This document shows, one piece after another, positions 1-7,253 of a stretch of DNA of 51,344 nucleotides (the stretch's first letter is position 1; each line of letters opens with the position of its first letter). The position numbers were made by a program, and so were the translations under genes. The notes under the pieces are model-generated. The model worked only from the letters and a program-made list of their open reading frames with translations, searched no databases and was not told the origin of the DNA. Origin of the DNA: DATAEU01 sp046724395 (GTDB lineage: Bacteria; Actinomycetota; UBA4738; HRBIN12); contig JBKOWM010000080.1 in assembly GCA_046724395.1 (NCBI GenBank), forward strand, positions 1-51,344, in the 5' to 3' direction.

Positions 1-1
1 G

Positions 2-376
2 GCCCAGGCGCTTGCCGGACGGTTCATGATCGCGTGGTTCGCCGACCTCGAGATCGCCTTCCTCGGCCGCACGTTCGGGAACGCTCGCCGGTCGTGGCGC
101 GCGCGGACGGTGGACGTGCGCTCTCTCGCACTCGCCGTGGAAGGGCTTGCGCCGGACAGTCACCTGACGCTCACGAGCGCGGCAGAGCGTTTCGGCGTGC
201 CTGTCTCCGCGCCGCACGACGCGTTCGACGACGCGCTGGTGGCCGCGCAGCTGTTCCTCATCCTCGCTTCGCGATTCGAGCGCGCGGGCGGCGGGCGGGT
301 CGTCGATCTGATCCGCGTGTCGCGCGGGGCTTCGCGGACCCGCGCGCTTGAACGGCGACTCAGGCCGGCGGTATAA
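2..376 (+). CDS. DEDDh-type 3'-5' exonuclease, C-terminal part (5' end outside window)
   Basis: The reading frame is open from base 2 and no start is visible, so the gene is cut by the window edge. About 124 residues remain. Near residue 20 a stretch reading AWFADLEIAFLGR fits the Exo II region of DnaQ-like nucleases (usually H-N-x-x-F-D-x-x-F-L). Further on, HDAFDDALVAAQLF matches Exo III, with the catalytic His and Asp. This is the proofreading/RNase T fold that hydrolyses 3' ends. It could be a DNA polymerase III epsilon-like protein or part of a larger CBS/CAP5-type protein; the missing N-terminus prevents a choice. The stop codon lies inside a small tandem repeat (368-394). Confidence 0.75.
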   Translation, partial: AQALAGRFMIAWFADLEIAFLGRTFGNARRSWRARTVDVRSLALAVEGLAPDSHLTLTSAAERFGVPVSAPHDAFDDALVAAQLFLILASRFERAGGGRVVDLIRVSRGASRTRALERRLRPAV

Positions 377-394
377 GCGGTAGAAGCGGTATAA
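368..394. repeat. three tandem 9-bp units GCGGTAKAA
   Basis: Units at 368-376, 377-385 and 386-394 read GCGGTATAA, GCGGTAGAA and GCGGTATAA. The first contains the stop of the exonuclease. The last holds a TATAAC that could act as a -10 box for the GcvT-family gene at 463. That role is inference. Confidence 0.6.
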
Positions 395-462
395 CCGGAC
401 TCGGTCACAACACTGCCGACGAGGCCGGACCGGACGAGCCGACGCGAACGGAGGGCAGCGCG

Positions 463-1599
463 ATGTCCGACGCCGAGAACGCCGAGACGAGCGAGACGAC
501 CGGGGGAGAGGAGCGGCACTACTCGCCGCTGCACGCCTGGCACGAGGCACATCGAGCCGAGTACCTGTGGGAGGACGGGTGGCCCTGGACGATGCACGAG
601 GGCGCTGATCCCATGACCGAGTACGAGGCGATCCGAACGGGGACCGGCATCTGGGACCTGTTCTCGACGTGTAAGTACGAGGTGACGGGGCCCGACGCCG
701 CGAGGCTCGTCCAACGCAGGTTCACCAACGCCGTCGCGGACATGCGACCGGGGCAGGCGCGGTACGGCGCGTTCGTCGACGAGAACGGCACGATGATCGA
801 CGACGGGAACGCGTACCGCTACGCCGACGACCGCTTCATCCTCATGATCAACACTCCCACGTTGGAGGAGTGGTTCCGTCTGACGGCAGACGACCTCGAC
901 GCCAGGATCGCCCACCGGACCGAGGACTTCGGCATGATCGCGGTGCAGGGTCCGACCTCGCAGGCAACCCTCCAGCCCCTCACGGGGCGGGACCTCGGCG
1001 AGCTTTCGTACTTCCGGTTCTGGCCCGAACCGACGACGGTCGCGGGAATCGACGCGTGGGTGCAGCGCACTGGCTTCTCCGGCGAGAAGGGCTACGAGAT
1101 CCTGACCGCTCCCGGCGACACTCAGACGGTCTGGGATGCGCTTCTGGATGCGGGCGGGACGCCTTTCGGCCTCACGGCCGTAGACCTCGCGCGGACCGAG
1201 GTGGGGCTCATCATCATCGCCGTGGATTACAACCCGGGCGAGATCTCCCCATACGACCTGTCGATGGACCGGTTCGTCCGGACGGACACCGAGTGCGTCG
1301 GTGCGGCGGCGCTCACCGCCTACGGGGCCGACCCGCCGAAGCGCTTCAAGACGGTGCGGATCGAATCGGAGACCGCGCCCGAGTACGGCGCCGCCGTCAC
1401 CAGGGACGGCCGACAGGTCGGCGCCGTGACGTCGCCGGCCGTCAGCCCGCGGGTCGGGACGATCGGGCTTGCGATCCTCGAAGTGGACGCCTCGACGGAC
1501 GGCACGAAGGTCGAGGTCGCGATGGAGGACGACGCCGTCCCCGCGACCGTCGACATCCTGTCGGTGCTCGATCCGAACAAGCAGCGCCCGCGGGCCTAG
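463..1599 (+). CDS. GcvT-family folate-dependent aminomethyltransferase/demethylase
   Basis: This 378-residue protein has the GcvT fold, in which tetrahydrofolate accepts a one-carbon unit from an amine- or methyl-bearing substrate. The stretch GQARYGAFVDENGTMIDDG (about residues 98-116) matches the GcvT folate site, with the conserved Asp in MIDDG. RTGFSGEKGYEI and the C-terminal beta-barrel motif (VTSPAVSPRVGTIGLA) are also typical. No gcvH or gcvP is nearby, so glycine cleavage itself is doubtful. Stand-alone relatives include DmdA, dimethylglycine and O-demethylation proteins. Formate-THF ligase follows on the other strand, which fits a role in feeding C1 units to folate. ATG start chosen; the first 20 residues are acidic and poorly conserved. 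Confidence 0.85.
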   Translation: MSDAENAETSETTGGEERHYSPLHAWHEAHRAEYLWEDGWPWTMHEGADPMTEYEAIRTGTGIWDLFSTCKYEVTGPDAARLVQRRFTNAVADMRPGQARYGAFVDENGTMIDDGNAYRYADDRFILMINTPTLEEWFRLTADDLDARIAHRTEDFGMIAVQGPTSQATLQPLTGRDLGELSYFRFWPEPTTVAGIDAWVQRTGFSGEKGYEILTAPGDTQTVWDALLDAGGTPFGLTAVDLARTEVGLIIIAVDYNPGEISPYDLSMDRFVRTDTECVGAAALTAYGADPPKRFKTVRIESETAPEYGAAVTRDGRQVGAVTSPAVSPRVGTIGLAILEVDASTDGTKVEVAMEDDAVPATVDILSVLDPNKQRPRA

Positions 1600-1636
1600 C
1601 TTCGGCCCGCTCCCGCCGTTTGTCCTCCGCGTGGAC

Positions 1637-1664
1637 TATGCTGCCGAATCACACGCGTGTGATT
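1637..1664. promoter_or_regulatory. -10 box and 18-bp perfect palindrome upstream of the 77-residue gene
   Basis: AATCACACGCGTGTGATT at 1647-1664 is a perfect palindrome. A TATGCT (1637-1642) lies just before it and would place a transcript start inside the palindrome, as for a repressor operator. A short T run follows (1663-1666), so a terminator for the GcvT-family gene is a second reading, but the hairpin would leave almost no loop. The regulator is unknown. Confidence 0.5.
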
Positions 1665-1695
1665 TTCCTCGGAGGGCGAGCGATCGGAGGAGCGC

Positions 1696-1929
1696 ATGGT
1701 CGGTCACGCGATCCACGGGACGACGGAGCGGACAGGCATCCACACGTGCGCGCCGCCTCGCGACATCGAGACGAGGCCGCAGACCTTGTGGTCGTGCCCT
1801 GTCTGTGGCGCCATCTGGGAGGCCGCCCCCGACGGTCCGGGAATCTTCGACTTCGAGCGCAACGAGGCTGTCACTCGCGCGAACTGGATCCTCGTCGACG
1901 GCGGTGAGGGTCGTTTCGGCGTGGCGTGA
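1696..1929 (+). CDS. small hypothetical protein with one CPVC zinc-ribbon knuckle
   Basis: This 77-residue reading frame is preceded by a good ribosome site (GGAGG, eight bases before the ATG) and a palindromic operator-like site. Residues 33-36 are CPVC, inside a stretch WSCPVCGAIWEA that looks like one half of a zinc ribbon. Other possible ligands are C18 and H4/H16. I do not recognise a family. The neighbours, a GcvT-like gene upstream and convergent fhs downstream, give no firm clue. Codon bias matches the surroundings, so I take it as real. Confidence 0.6.
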   Translation: MVGHAIHGTTERTGIHTCAPPRDIETRPQTLWSCPVCGAIWEAAPDGPGIFDFERNEAVTRANWILVDGGEGRFGVA

Positions 1930-1967
1930 ACGACCCGGGAGGGTTGCTCGCCGGCGTCTCCGGTCCT

Positions 1968-1981
1968 CTGCGGTCCCGCAG
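1968..1981. terminator. weak hairpin between convergent genes
   Basis: CTGCGG (1968-1973) and CCGCAG (1976-1981) form a short inverted repeat in the 87-base gap between the 77-residue gene and fhs. There is no T tract, so a terminator role is only suggested by the convergent setting. Confidence 0.25.
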
Positions 1982-2016
1982 ACGGCGGCTATCGACGCCG
2001 GCCGGCGGAGCCTCGC

Positions 2017-3687
2017 TCAGAACAGCCCGACGGTTCGTCCGTGCTCGTCGATGTCGACGCCGGTGAAGTTCGGTGTCCTGCCGAACCCCGGCATCCGCTG
2101 CATGTCCCCACACAGGGCGACGACGAAGCCAGCGCCGGCGCTCGGAACGACGGTGCGGACCGGGAGCCGGAAACCACGCGGCCGGTTGAGCAGCGTCGGA
2201 TCGTGGCTCAGCGACAGGTGTGTCTTGGCCATGCACACTGGCGCGTCGCCCATCCCGAGCGCCCGAACGCGTGCCAGATCCTTGAGGGCCTGCGGGAGGT
2301 AGTCCACTCCGTCGGCCCCGTACAGCCGTGTCGCGATCGCCTCGATCTGGTCCTCCACCGGTGTGTCGGGCGGCGCGAGGAGGTGGAAGTCGTTCGGCTT
2401 ATCGCACGCCTCCACAACCGCCTCCGCCAGCTCGCGCGCGCCGTCGCCCCCGCGGGCGAATCCCTCGTTCAGCACGACCCGCTCCGCCCCGACCTTGATC
2501 GCGAGCTCGTCGATCAGTTCGAGCTCCGCGTCGGTGTCAGTCGGGAAGCGATTGATCGCGACGACGCACGGCAGGCCGTACGTCTTCACGATGTCGATGT
2601 GCGCCGAAAGGTTCTCGGCGCCGAGCCGCAAGGCGTCGGGATCCTCCGTCCCGAGGTTCTCGAACGTCATCCCGCCGTGCGACTTCAGCGCCCGGATCGT
2701 CGTCACGAGGACGGCGGCGCTCGGCGTGAACCCGGCGGTGCGGCACACGATGTCGCAGAACTTCTGGAATCCTAGGTCCGCCGCGAAGCCCGCCTCGGTG
2801 ACGACGTAGTCGGCGAGCTTCAGTGCGATGCGATCCTCGATGATGGAGTTGTTCGCGTGCGCGATGTTGCCGAACGGTCCCGCGTGGACCAGGACCGGCT
2901 GGCCTTCGAGCGTCTGGACGAGGTTCGGCCGAATCGCATCCTTCATCACGACCGTCATCGCGCCGGCGACGGAGAGCTCCTCTGCGGTGACCGGGCCACC
3001 CGACCGCGTCTCGGCTACGACGATGCGCCCGAGACGCCGGCGAAGGTCGTGGAGGTCGCCGGCGAGTGCGAGGACAGCCATGATCTCGGAAGCGGCGGTG
3101 ATCACGAAGGCGTTCTCGCGGGGGTACCCGTGAGCCTTTCCGCCGAGGCCGACCACCGTGTAGCGCAGCTCGCGATCGTTCACGTCGAGCGCACGCGGCC
3201 ACGTGATCGTCTGCGGATCCACGTCGAGTGGGTTGGTGTGGTAGACGGAGGCGTCCAGGCCGGCGGCGAGCAGATTGTGCGCCGAGGTGACGGCGTGGAA
3301 GTCGCCGTTCAGGTGGAGGTTGATCTCCTCCATCGGAATGACCTGCGCGTAGCCGCCGCCGTTGCCGCCGCCCTTGATCCCGAAGACGGGACCCATCGAC
3401 GGCTCGCGCAGGCACAGCATGACCTTCTTGCCGATCGAGCCCAACCCCTGCGTCAGCGAGACGGACGTCGTGGTCTTGCCCTCGCCCGCCTTCGTAGGGG
3501 TGATGGCGGTCGTAATGATCAGCTTGCCGTCGGGGCGACCGCCGAGCCGGTCGAGGAGCGAGAGGTCGACCTTGGCGCGGTAGCGTCCGTACGGCTCGAG
3601 CTCGTTCTCCTCGATCCCGGCCGCCCTCGCGACCTCCGCGATCGGGCGAAGGTTCGCCTCCTGGGCGATCTCGAGTCCGCTTTTCAT
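2017..3687 (-). CDS. fhs: formate-tetrahydrofolate ligase
   Basis: 556 residues, the usual length of the family. The enzyme makes 10-formyl-THF from formate, THF and ATP in the cytosol, and can run backwards to give formate and ATP. The P-loop is PTKAGEGKTTTSVSL, and the diagnostic run EPSMGPVFGIKGGGNGGGYA follows, then HLNGDFHAVTSAHNLL. The frame stays open upstream to 4254, but that part runs antisense to fdhD and is not Fhs-like. The ATG at 3687 gives the normal N-terminus (MKSGLEIAQE) with a GGGGACGGG ribosome site. fdhD is divergent, 168 bases away. Fhs links the folate pool to the formate dehydrogenase encoded just beyond. Confidence 0.97.
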   Translation of the reverse strand: MKSGLEIAQEANLRPIAEVARAAGIEENELEPYGRYRAKVDLSLLDRLGGRPDGKLIITTAITPTKAGEGKTTTSVSLTQGLGSIGKKVMLCLREPSMGPVFGIKGGGNGGGYAQVIPMEEINLHLNGDFHAVTSAHNLLAAGLDASVYHTNPLDVDPQTITWPRALDVNDRELRYTVVGLGGKAHGYPRENAFVITAASEIMAVLALAGDLHDLRRRLGRIVVAETRSGGPVTAEELSVAGAMTVVMKDAIRPNLVQTLEGQPVLVHAGPFGNIAHANNSIIEDRIALKLADYVVTEAGFAADLGFQKFCDIVCRTAGFTPSAAVLVTTIRALKSHGGMTFENLGTEDPDALRLGAENLSAHIDIVKTYGLPCVVAINRFPTDTDAELELIDELAIKVGAERVVLNEGFARGGDGARELAEAVVEACDKPNDFHLLAPPDTPVEDQIEAIATRLYGADGVDYLPQALKDLARVRALGMGDAPVCMAKTHLSLSHDPTLLNRPRGFRLPVRTVVPSAGAGFVVALCGDMQRMPGFGRTPNFTGVDIDEHGRTVGLF

Positions 3688-3843
3688 GCGTCCCGTCCCC
3701 GTCGATGCGCGCGACCGCCAGCCTGTCGGCCGGGCTCGTCTGACTCGCCGTTCAAGTGAAGCGCCGGAAGGATACCCGCGTGCCGGTCGCGAGACCGCAC
3801 GGCCGGTCGCGCAGTCGAGGCCGTCGCGACGCGCGCCGAAGCC

Positions 3844-3849
3844 GATAAT
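3844..3849 (+). promoter_or_regulatory. -10 box of a leaderless fdhD transcript
   Basis: GATAAT is followed by six bases and then the GTG start of fdhD. That spacing puts the transcript start on the start codon, the usual layout of leaderless actinobacterial mRNAs. No Shine-Dalgarno site is present in between. Confidence 0.55.
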
Positions 3850-3855
3850 CGGGTC

Positions 3856-4704
3856 GTGGGCGAGACCATCCCGATCCGGCGGAACGTGACCAGGGCGCGC
3901 GTCCGGGCGCTTGCCGACGGCCACGCGCACGAGCGAGCTGACCGGCTCGCGACCGAGGAGCCCATGGAGATCCGTGCCGCCGGGCCGGGGCAGGCGGCTG
4001 TTTCGGTCGCCGTGACGATGCGCACGCCGGGCGGCGACTTCGAACTCGCGGCCGGATTCCTCCTCACCGAGGGGCTCATCGCCGGACGGGAGGACGTCCG
4101 CAAGGTCAGCTACTGCGAGGACCTCGATCCGCAGGAGCAGCACTACAACGTCGTGACTGTCGACCTCGCGCGTCCGTTCGACCATGCGTCTCTTCACCGG
4201 AATTTCTTCTCGACCTCGTCGTGCGGGATCTGCGGCAAGGCGACGCTCGACCACGTCGAGGTGGCGTGCCGGCGCGTCGGCCCGGGACCGTCGGTCTCCT
4301 CGGAGGTCATCGGCTCGATGCCCGAGACCCTCCGGGCGGCGCAGCGCGTGTTCGACCAGACGGGTGGGCTACACGCGGCGGGCGTGTTCGCTTCGGGCGG
4401 CAAGCTGCTGTCGCTTCGCGAGGATGTGGGACGGCACAACGCGGTCGACAAGCTGATCGGAGAGGCCCTCCTCGCCGGCGATCTCCCGCTCGCCGAGCGC
4501 GTCCTGTTCGTGTCGGGCCGGTCGTCGTTCGAGATCGTGCAGAAAGCCGGCGTCGCCGGCGTGCCGATCGTCGCATCCGTGTCCGCACCTTCGAGCCTGG
4601 CCGTCGAGGCCGGCGATCGGCTCGGCATGACGATCGTCGGGTTCGTGCGCGACGGCCGGTGCAACGTCTATACGCACCCTGACCGCGTGACGCCGGGGCC
4701 GTAA
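3856..4704 (+). CDS. fdhD: FdhD, sulfurtransferase for formate dehydrogenase
   Basis: 282 residues. FdhD passes sulfur from a cysteine desulfurase to the bis-MGD cofactor, which formate dehydrogenases need for activity. The essential CxxC lies in SSCGICGKA (about residues 120-128), and REDVGRHNAVDKL is the family signature. FVSGRSSFEIVQKA and the NVYTHP tail also match. The GTG start at 3856 sits six bases after a GATAAT -10 box, so the message is probably leaderless. The formate dehydrogenase genes begin 600 bases downstream, beyond one small gene on the other strand. Confidence 0.96.
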   Translation: MGETIPIRRNVTRARVRALADGHAHERADRLATEEPMEIRAAGPGQAAVSVAVTMRTPGGDFELAAGFLLTEGLIAGREDVRKVSYCEDLDPQEQHYNVVTVDLARPFDHASLHRNFFSTSSCGICGKATLDHVEVACRRVGPGPSVSSEVIGSMPETLRAAQRVFDQTGGLHAAGVFASGGKLLSLREDVGRHNAVDKLIGEALLAGDLPLAERVLFVSGRSSFEIVQKAGVAGVPIVASVSAPSSLAVEAGDRLGMTIVGFVRDGRCNVYTHPDRVTPGP

Positions 4705-4708
4705 ACCG

Positions 4709-5149
4709 CTACGCGGCCTGGCGCTCGTCGAGCTTCCGCTCGATCCGGCGCAGGATCTCCTCCATCCGCTCGTCGCTGTCCTTGGACTCGGCGCTCCCGC
4801 GGTGGATCAGCATCGCCGACAGGACGACGAAGGAGAACAGCTGCAGGAACTCCGATTGCCAGTTCTCGAGCGTGGACTGGCCGAACTCGACGATGTACCC
4901 AGTGACCTCGACCGGCTCTCCGTGCGCTCGTTGTTGATCGGCGTACACGCGCCACTCCGCCACGCCCTGCGCGACCCAGGAAGCCAGGAAGAGGATGCAG
5001 AACGCGATGCTGAGCCCGAAGTTCTTCCAGACCTTGCGGAGGTTCTTCGCCCGGCGCTCCTGGCGGATGCTCATGGCGAGCGAACCGATCAGGTATCCGA
5101 CAATGCCGAGAAGAACCGCGACGATGATGATCACGGAGACGGCTTCCAC
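4709..5149 (-). CDS. DUF6766-family membrane protein
   Basis: 146 residues from a GTG at 5149, preceded by GAGGAGG seven bases upstream. Residues 4-22 (VSVIIIVAVLLGIVGYLIG) form a first membrane segment. A second follows NLRKVWKNFGLS, and a third lies at LQLFSFVVLSAMLI. The pattern NWQSEFLQ, then HRGSAESKDSDE and a charged helical tail, is typical of DUF6766 proteins, whose function is unknown. The extra N-terminal segment is longer than in the relatives I recall. The gene converges on fdhD with a four-base gap and is divergent from the formate dehydrogenase operon. Confidence 0.8.
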   Translation of the reverse strand: MEAVSVIIIVAVLLGIVGYLIGSLAMSIRQERRAKNLRKVWKNFGLSIAFCILFLASWVAQGVAEWRVYADQQRAHGEPVEVTGYIVEFGQSTLENWQSEFLQLFSFVVLSAMLIHRGSAESKDSDERMEEILRRIERKLDERQAA

Positions 5150-5254
5150 GTCTTGCCCTCCTCGTGGTGGCGTCCCCCCGTGTACCCGATGTGCGCGATG
5201 GGCAACCGCCGCAACGGATGGCGGGGGCCGGGCCGTCGGGGCACTGGGGTGCGG

Positions 5255-5288
5255 TATACCATCGAGGATCGACCCGACGATGAGGAGG
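5255..5288 (+). promoter_or_regulatory. candidate -10 box and ribosome site of the formate dehydrogenase operon
   Basis: TATACC at 5255-5260 would start a transcript near 5267. GAGGAGG at 5282-5288 is the only strong ribosome site before the ATG at 5300, but the 11-base gap is longer than usual. Confidence 0.4.
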
Positions 5289-5299
5289 TCGTAGCCCGA

Positions 5300-7249
5300 A
5301 TGACTGGGCAAACGTACGGACAGGAACGACTGACCGAGCCGATGGTCCGCGACGACGGCGGGCTGCGCATCGCGACGTGGGACGAGGCCCTCGACCTGGC
5401 CGCCGCGGGACTGCGCGTCGCAGTGCAACGAAACGGCGGCGACGGCGTCGGCCTGTTCAGCTGCTCCAAGGCCAGTAACGAGATGAACTTCGCGTCGCAG
5501 AAGTTCATGCGCCAGGTCCTGGGCAGCAACAACGTCGATAGCTGCAACCGCACCTGACACGCTCCGAGCGTGGTCGGTCTGGCCACGGTGTTCGGGGCAG
5601 GCGGCGGGACCAGCTCCTACGAGGAGGTCGAGAACACCGACCTCATCGTGCTCTGGGGATCGAACGCGCGCGAGACGCATCCGATCTTCTTCCATCACGT
5701 CCTCCGCGGGATCCGTCGCGGCGCCAGGCTGTACGTCGTCGATCCCCGGCGCACGGCCAGCGCGCAGTGGGCGGATCTGTGGATGGGACTCGACGTGGGG
5801 TCTGACATCGCGCTTTCCAACACGATCGCCCGCGAGATCCTCGATGCGGGGCTCGAGAACCGCGCATTTATCGAGAACGCGACGGTCGGGTTCGACGAGT
5901 ACGCCGAGTCCGTACAGGAGTGGACGCTCGAGCGCGGCGAGCAGGTAACCGGTGTTCCGGCCGACGCGATCCGCGAGTTCGCGCACGCGTACGCGAGCGC
6001 CGACCGTGCGATCCTGTGTTGGACCCTTGGCATCACCGAGCATCACAATGCGGTCGACAACGTCCTCGCGCTGATCAACCTCGGGTTGCTGTGCGGCCAC
6101 GTCGGGCGCTACGGAAGCGGGCTCAATCCGCTCCGCGGCCAGAACAACGTGCAGGGCGGCGGAGACATGGGGGCGATCCCCAACAAACTGCCCGGGTTCC
6201 GCGACATCGAGAAGGACGACGACGCGCGCGCGATGTTCGAGGCCGCGTGGGACTGCACGATCCCGCCGAGGTACGGAAAGCATCTGACGGCGATGTTCGA
6301 GGCGATGGAGCGCAAGGAGCTCACCGCCGTCTACGTGATCGGGGAGAACCCGGCGAGGTCCGAGGCCGACGCCGCACGGACCCGCCGCCTGCTCGAGGGA
6401 CTCGACACGCTGATCGTGCAAGACATCCTCATGACCGCGACGGCCGAGATGGCGGACGTCGTGTTCCCGGCGGCCTCCTCGTGGGCCGAGTCCGAGGGGA
6501 CAGTCACCAACAGCGAGCGGCGCGTGCAGCTGATGCGCAAGGCACTCGAGCCGCCGGGGAACGCTCGCGACGACATCTGGATCATCGCCCAGCTCGCGAA
6601 GCGCCTCGGACGGGACTGGGGTGAGGTGTCGCCGCGCTCGATGTGGGACGAGCTCCGCTCGCTTTCGCCGATGCACGCTGGCATGACGTACGAGCGGCTC
6701 AAGTCCCGCACCGTGACCGGTATCCAGTGGCCGTGCTGGGACGAGGACCACCCGGGCACCCAGTATCTCCACGCCAGGCTGTGGGAACCGGACCCCGAGA
6801 AGCGGCTTGCTGCGGCGCCGTTCAGCGTGGTGCCGTTCGAACCGCCGGTGGACGAGCTGAGCGACGAGTTCCCGATCCGGCTGACGACGGGTCGGCGGCT
6901 GGACTCGTATAACACCGGTGTTCAATCGGGCCGGTACCGCTCGCCGCTTCGCCGGACCGAGGCGCTGTGTCTGTCCCCCGAGGACGCCGAGAGGCGCGGA
7001 CTCGCGGACGGCGAGCGGGTCCTCGTATCCTCGCGGCGCGGCAAGGTCGAGGCGCCGGTGCGGATCGACTCTTCGCTTCGGCCAGGCCTGGCGTTCATGA
7101 CGCTGCACTTTCCCGAGGAGGTCGAGACGAACGTCCTGACCATCGACGCCACGGATCCGAAGTCGGGGACCGCGGAGTTCAAGGCGAGCGCGATCCGCAT
7201 CGACCGGATCGAGCCCCGCGAGGCGGCGATCGCGGGGGGCAGCGAGTAA
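5300..7249 (+). CDS. fdhA: formate dehydrogenase alpha subunit, catalytic part, selenocysteine at TGA 5555
   Basis: 649 residues if TGA 5555-5557 is read as selenocysteine (residue 86). The run before it is NNVDSCNRT and the run after is HAPSVVGLATVFG, the same layout as the Sec-His pair of E. coli FDH-H (ARV-Sec-HGPSVAG). Both halves match one family without a gap: LNPLRGQNNVQGGGDMGA, VIGENPARSEAD and the C-terminal MopB barrel (SRRGKVEAPVRI). The Sec and bis-MGD oxidise formate to CO2. The N-terminal [4Fe-4S] domain normally found before RLTEPM is missing here and sits in the gene at 9221. fdhB follows after four bases. ATG 5300 fits the start of homology; its ribosome site is rather far. 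Confidence 0.93.
5555..5595 (+). promoter_or_regulatory. selenocysteine TGA codon and bacterial SECIS element
   Basis: The TGA is at 5555-5557. Stem 5570-5575 (GTGGTC) pairs with 5581-5586 (GGCCAC), with one G-U pair, around the loop GGTCT (5576-5580). A lower stem CCGA (5564-5567) pairs with TCGG (5592-5595). The loop sequence, and the 18 bases between TGA and loop, are the same as in E. coli fdhF, where SelB binds the GGUCU loop. Confidence 0.9.
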
Positions 7250-7253
7250 CGAC

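Noticed and set aside
3688..4254. Upstream extension of fhs to a 745-residue protein
   Set aside because: The added part runs antisense to fdhD, lacks any Fhs likeness, and the ATG at 3687 has a ribosome site and the normal N-terminus.
5555..5557. TGA as a true stop giving two separate proteins or a pseudogene
   Set aside because: Family likeness continues without a gap across the TGA, the position is the known Sec site, and a SECIS hairpin with correct loop and spacing follows.
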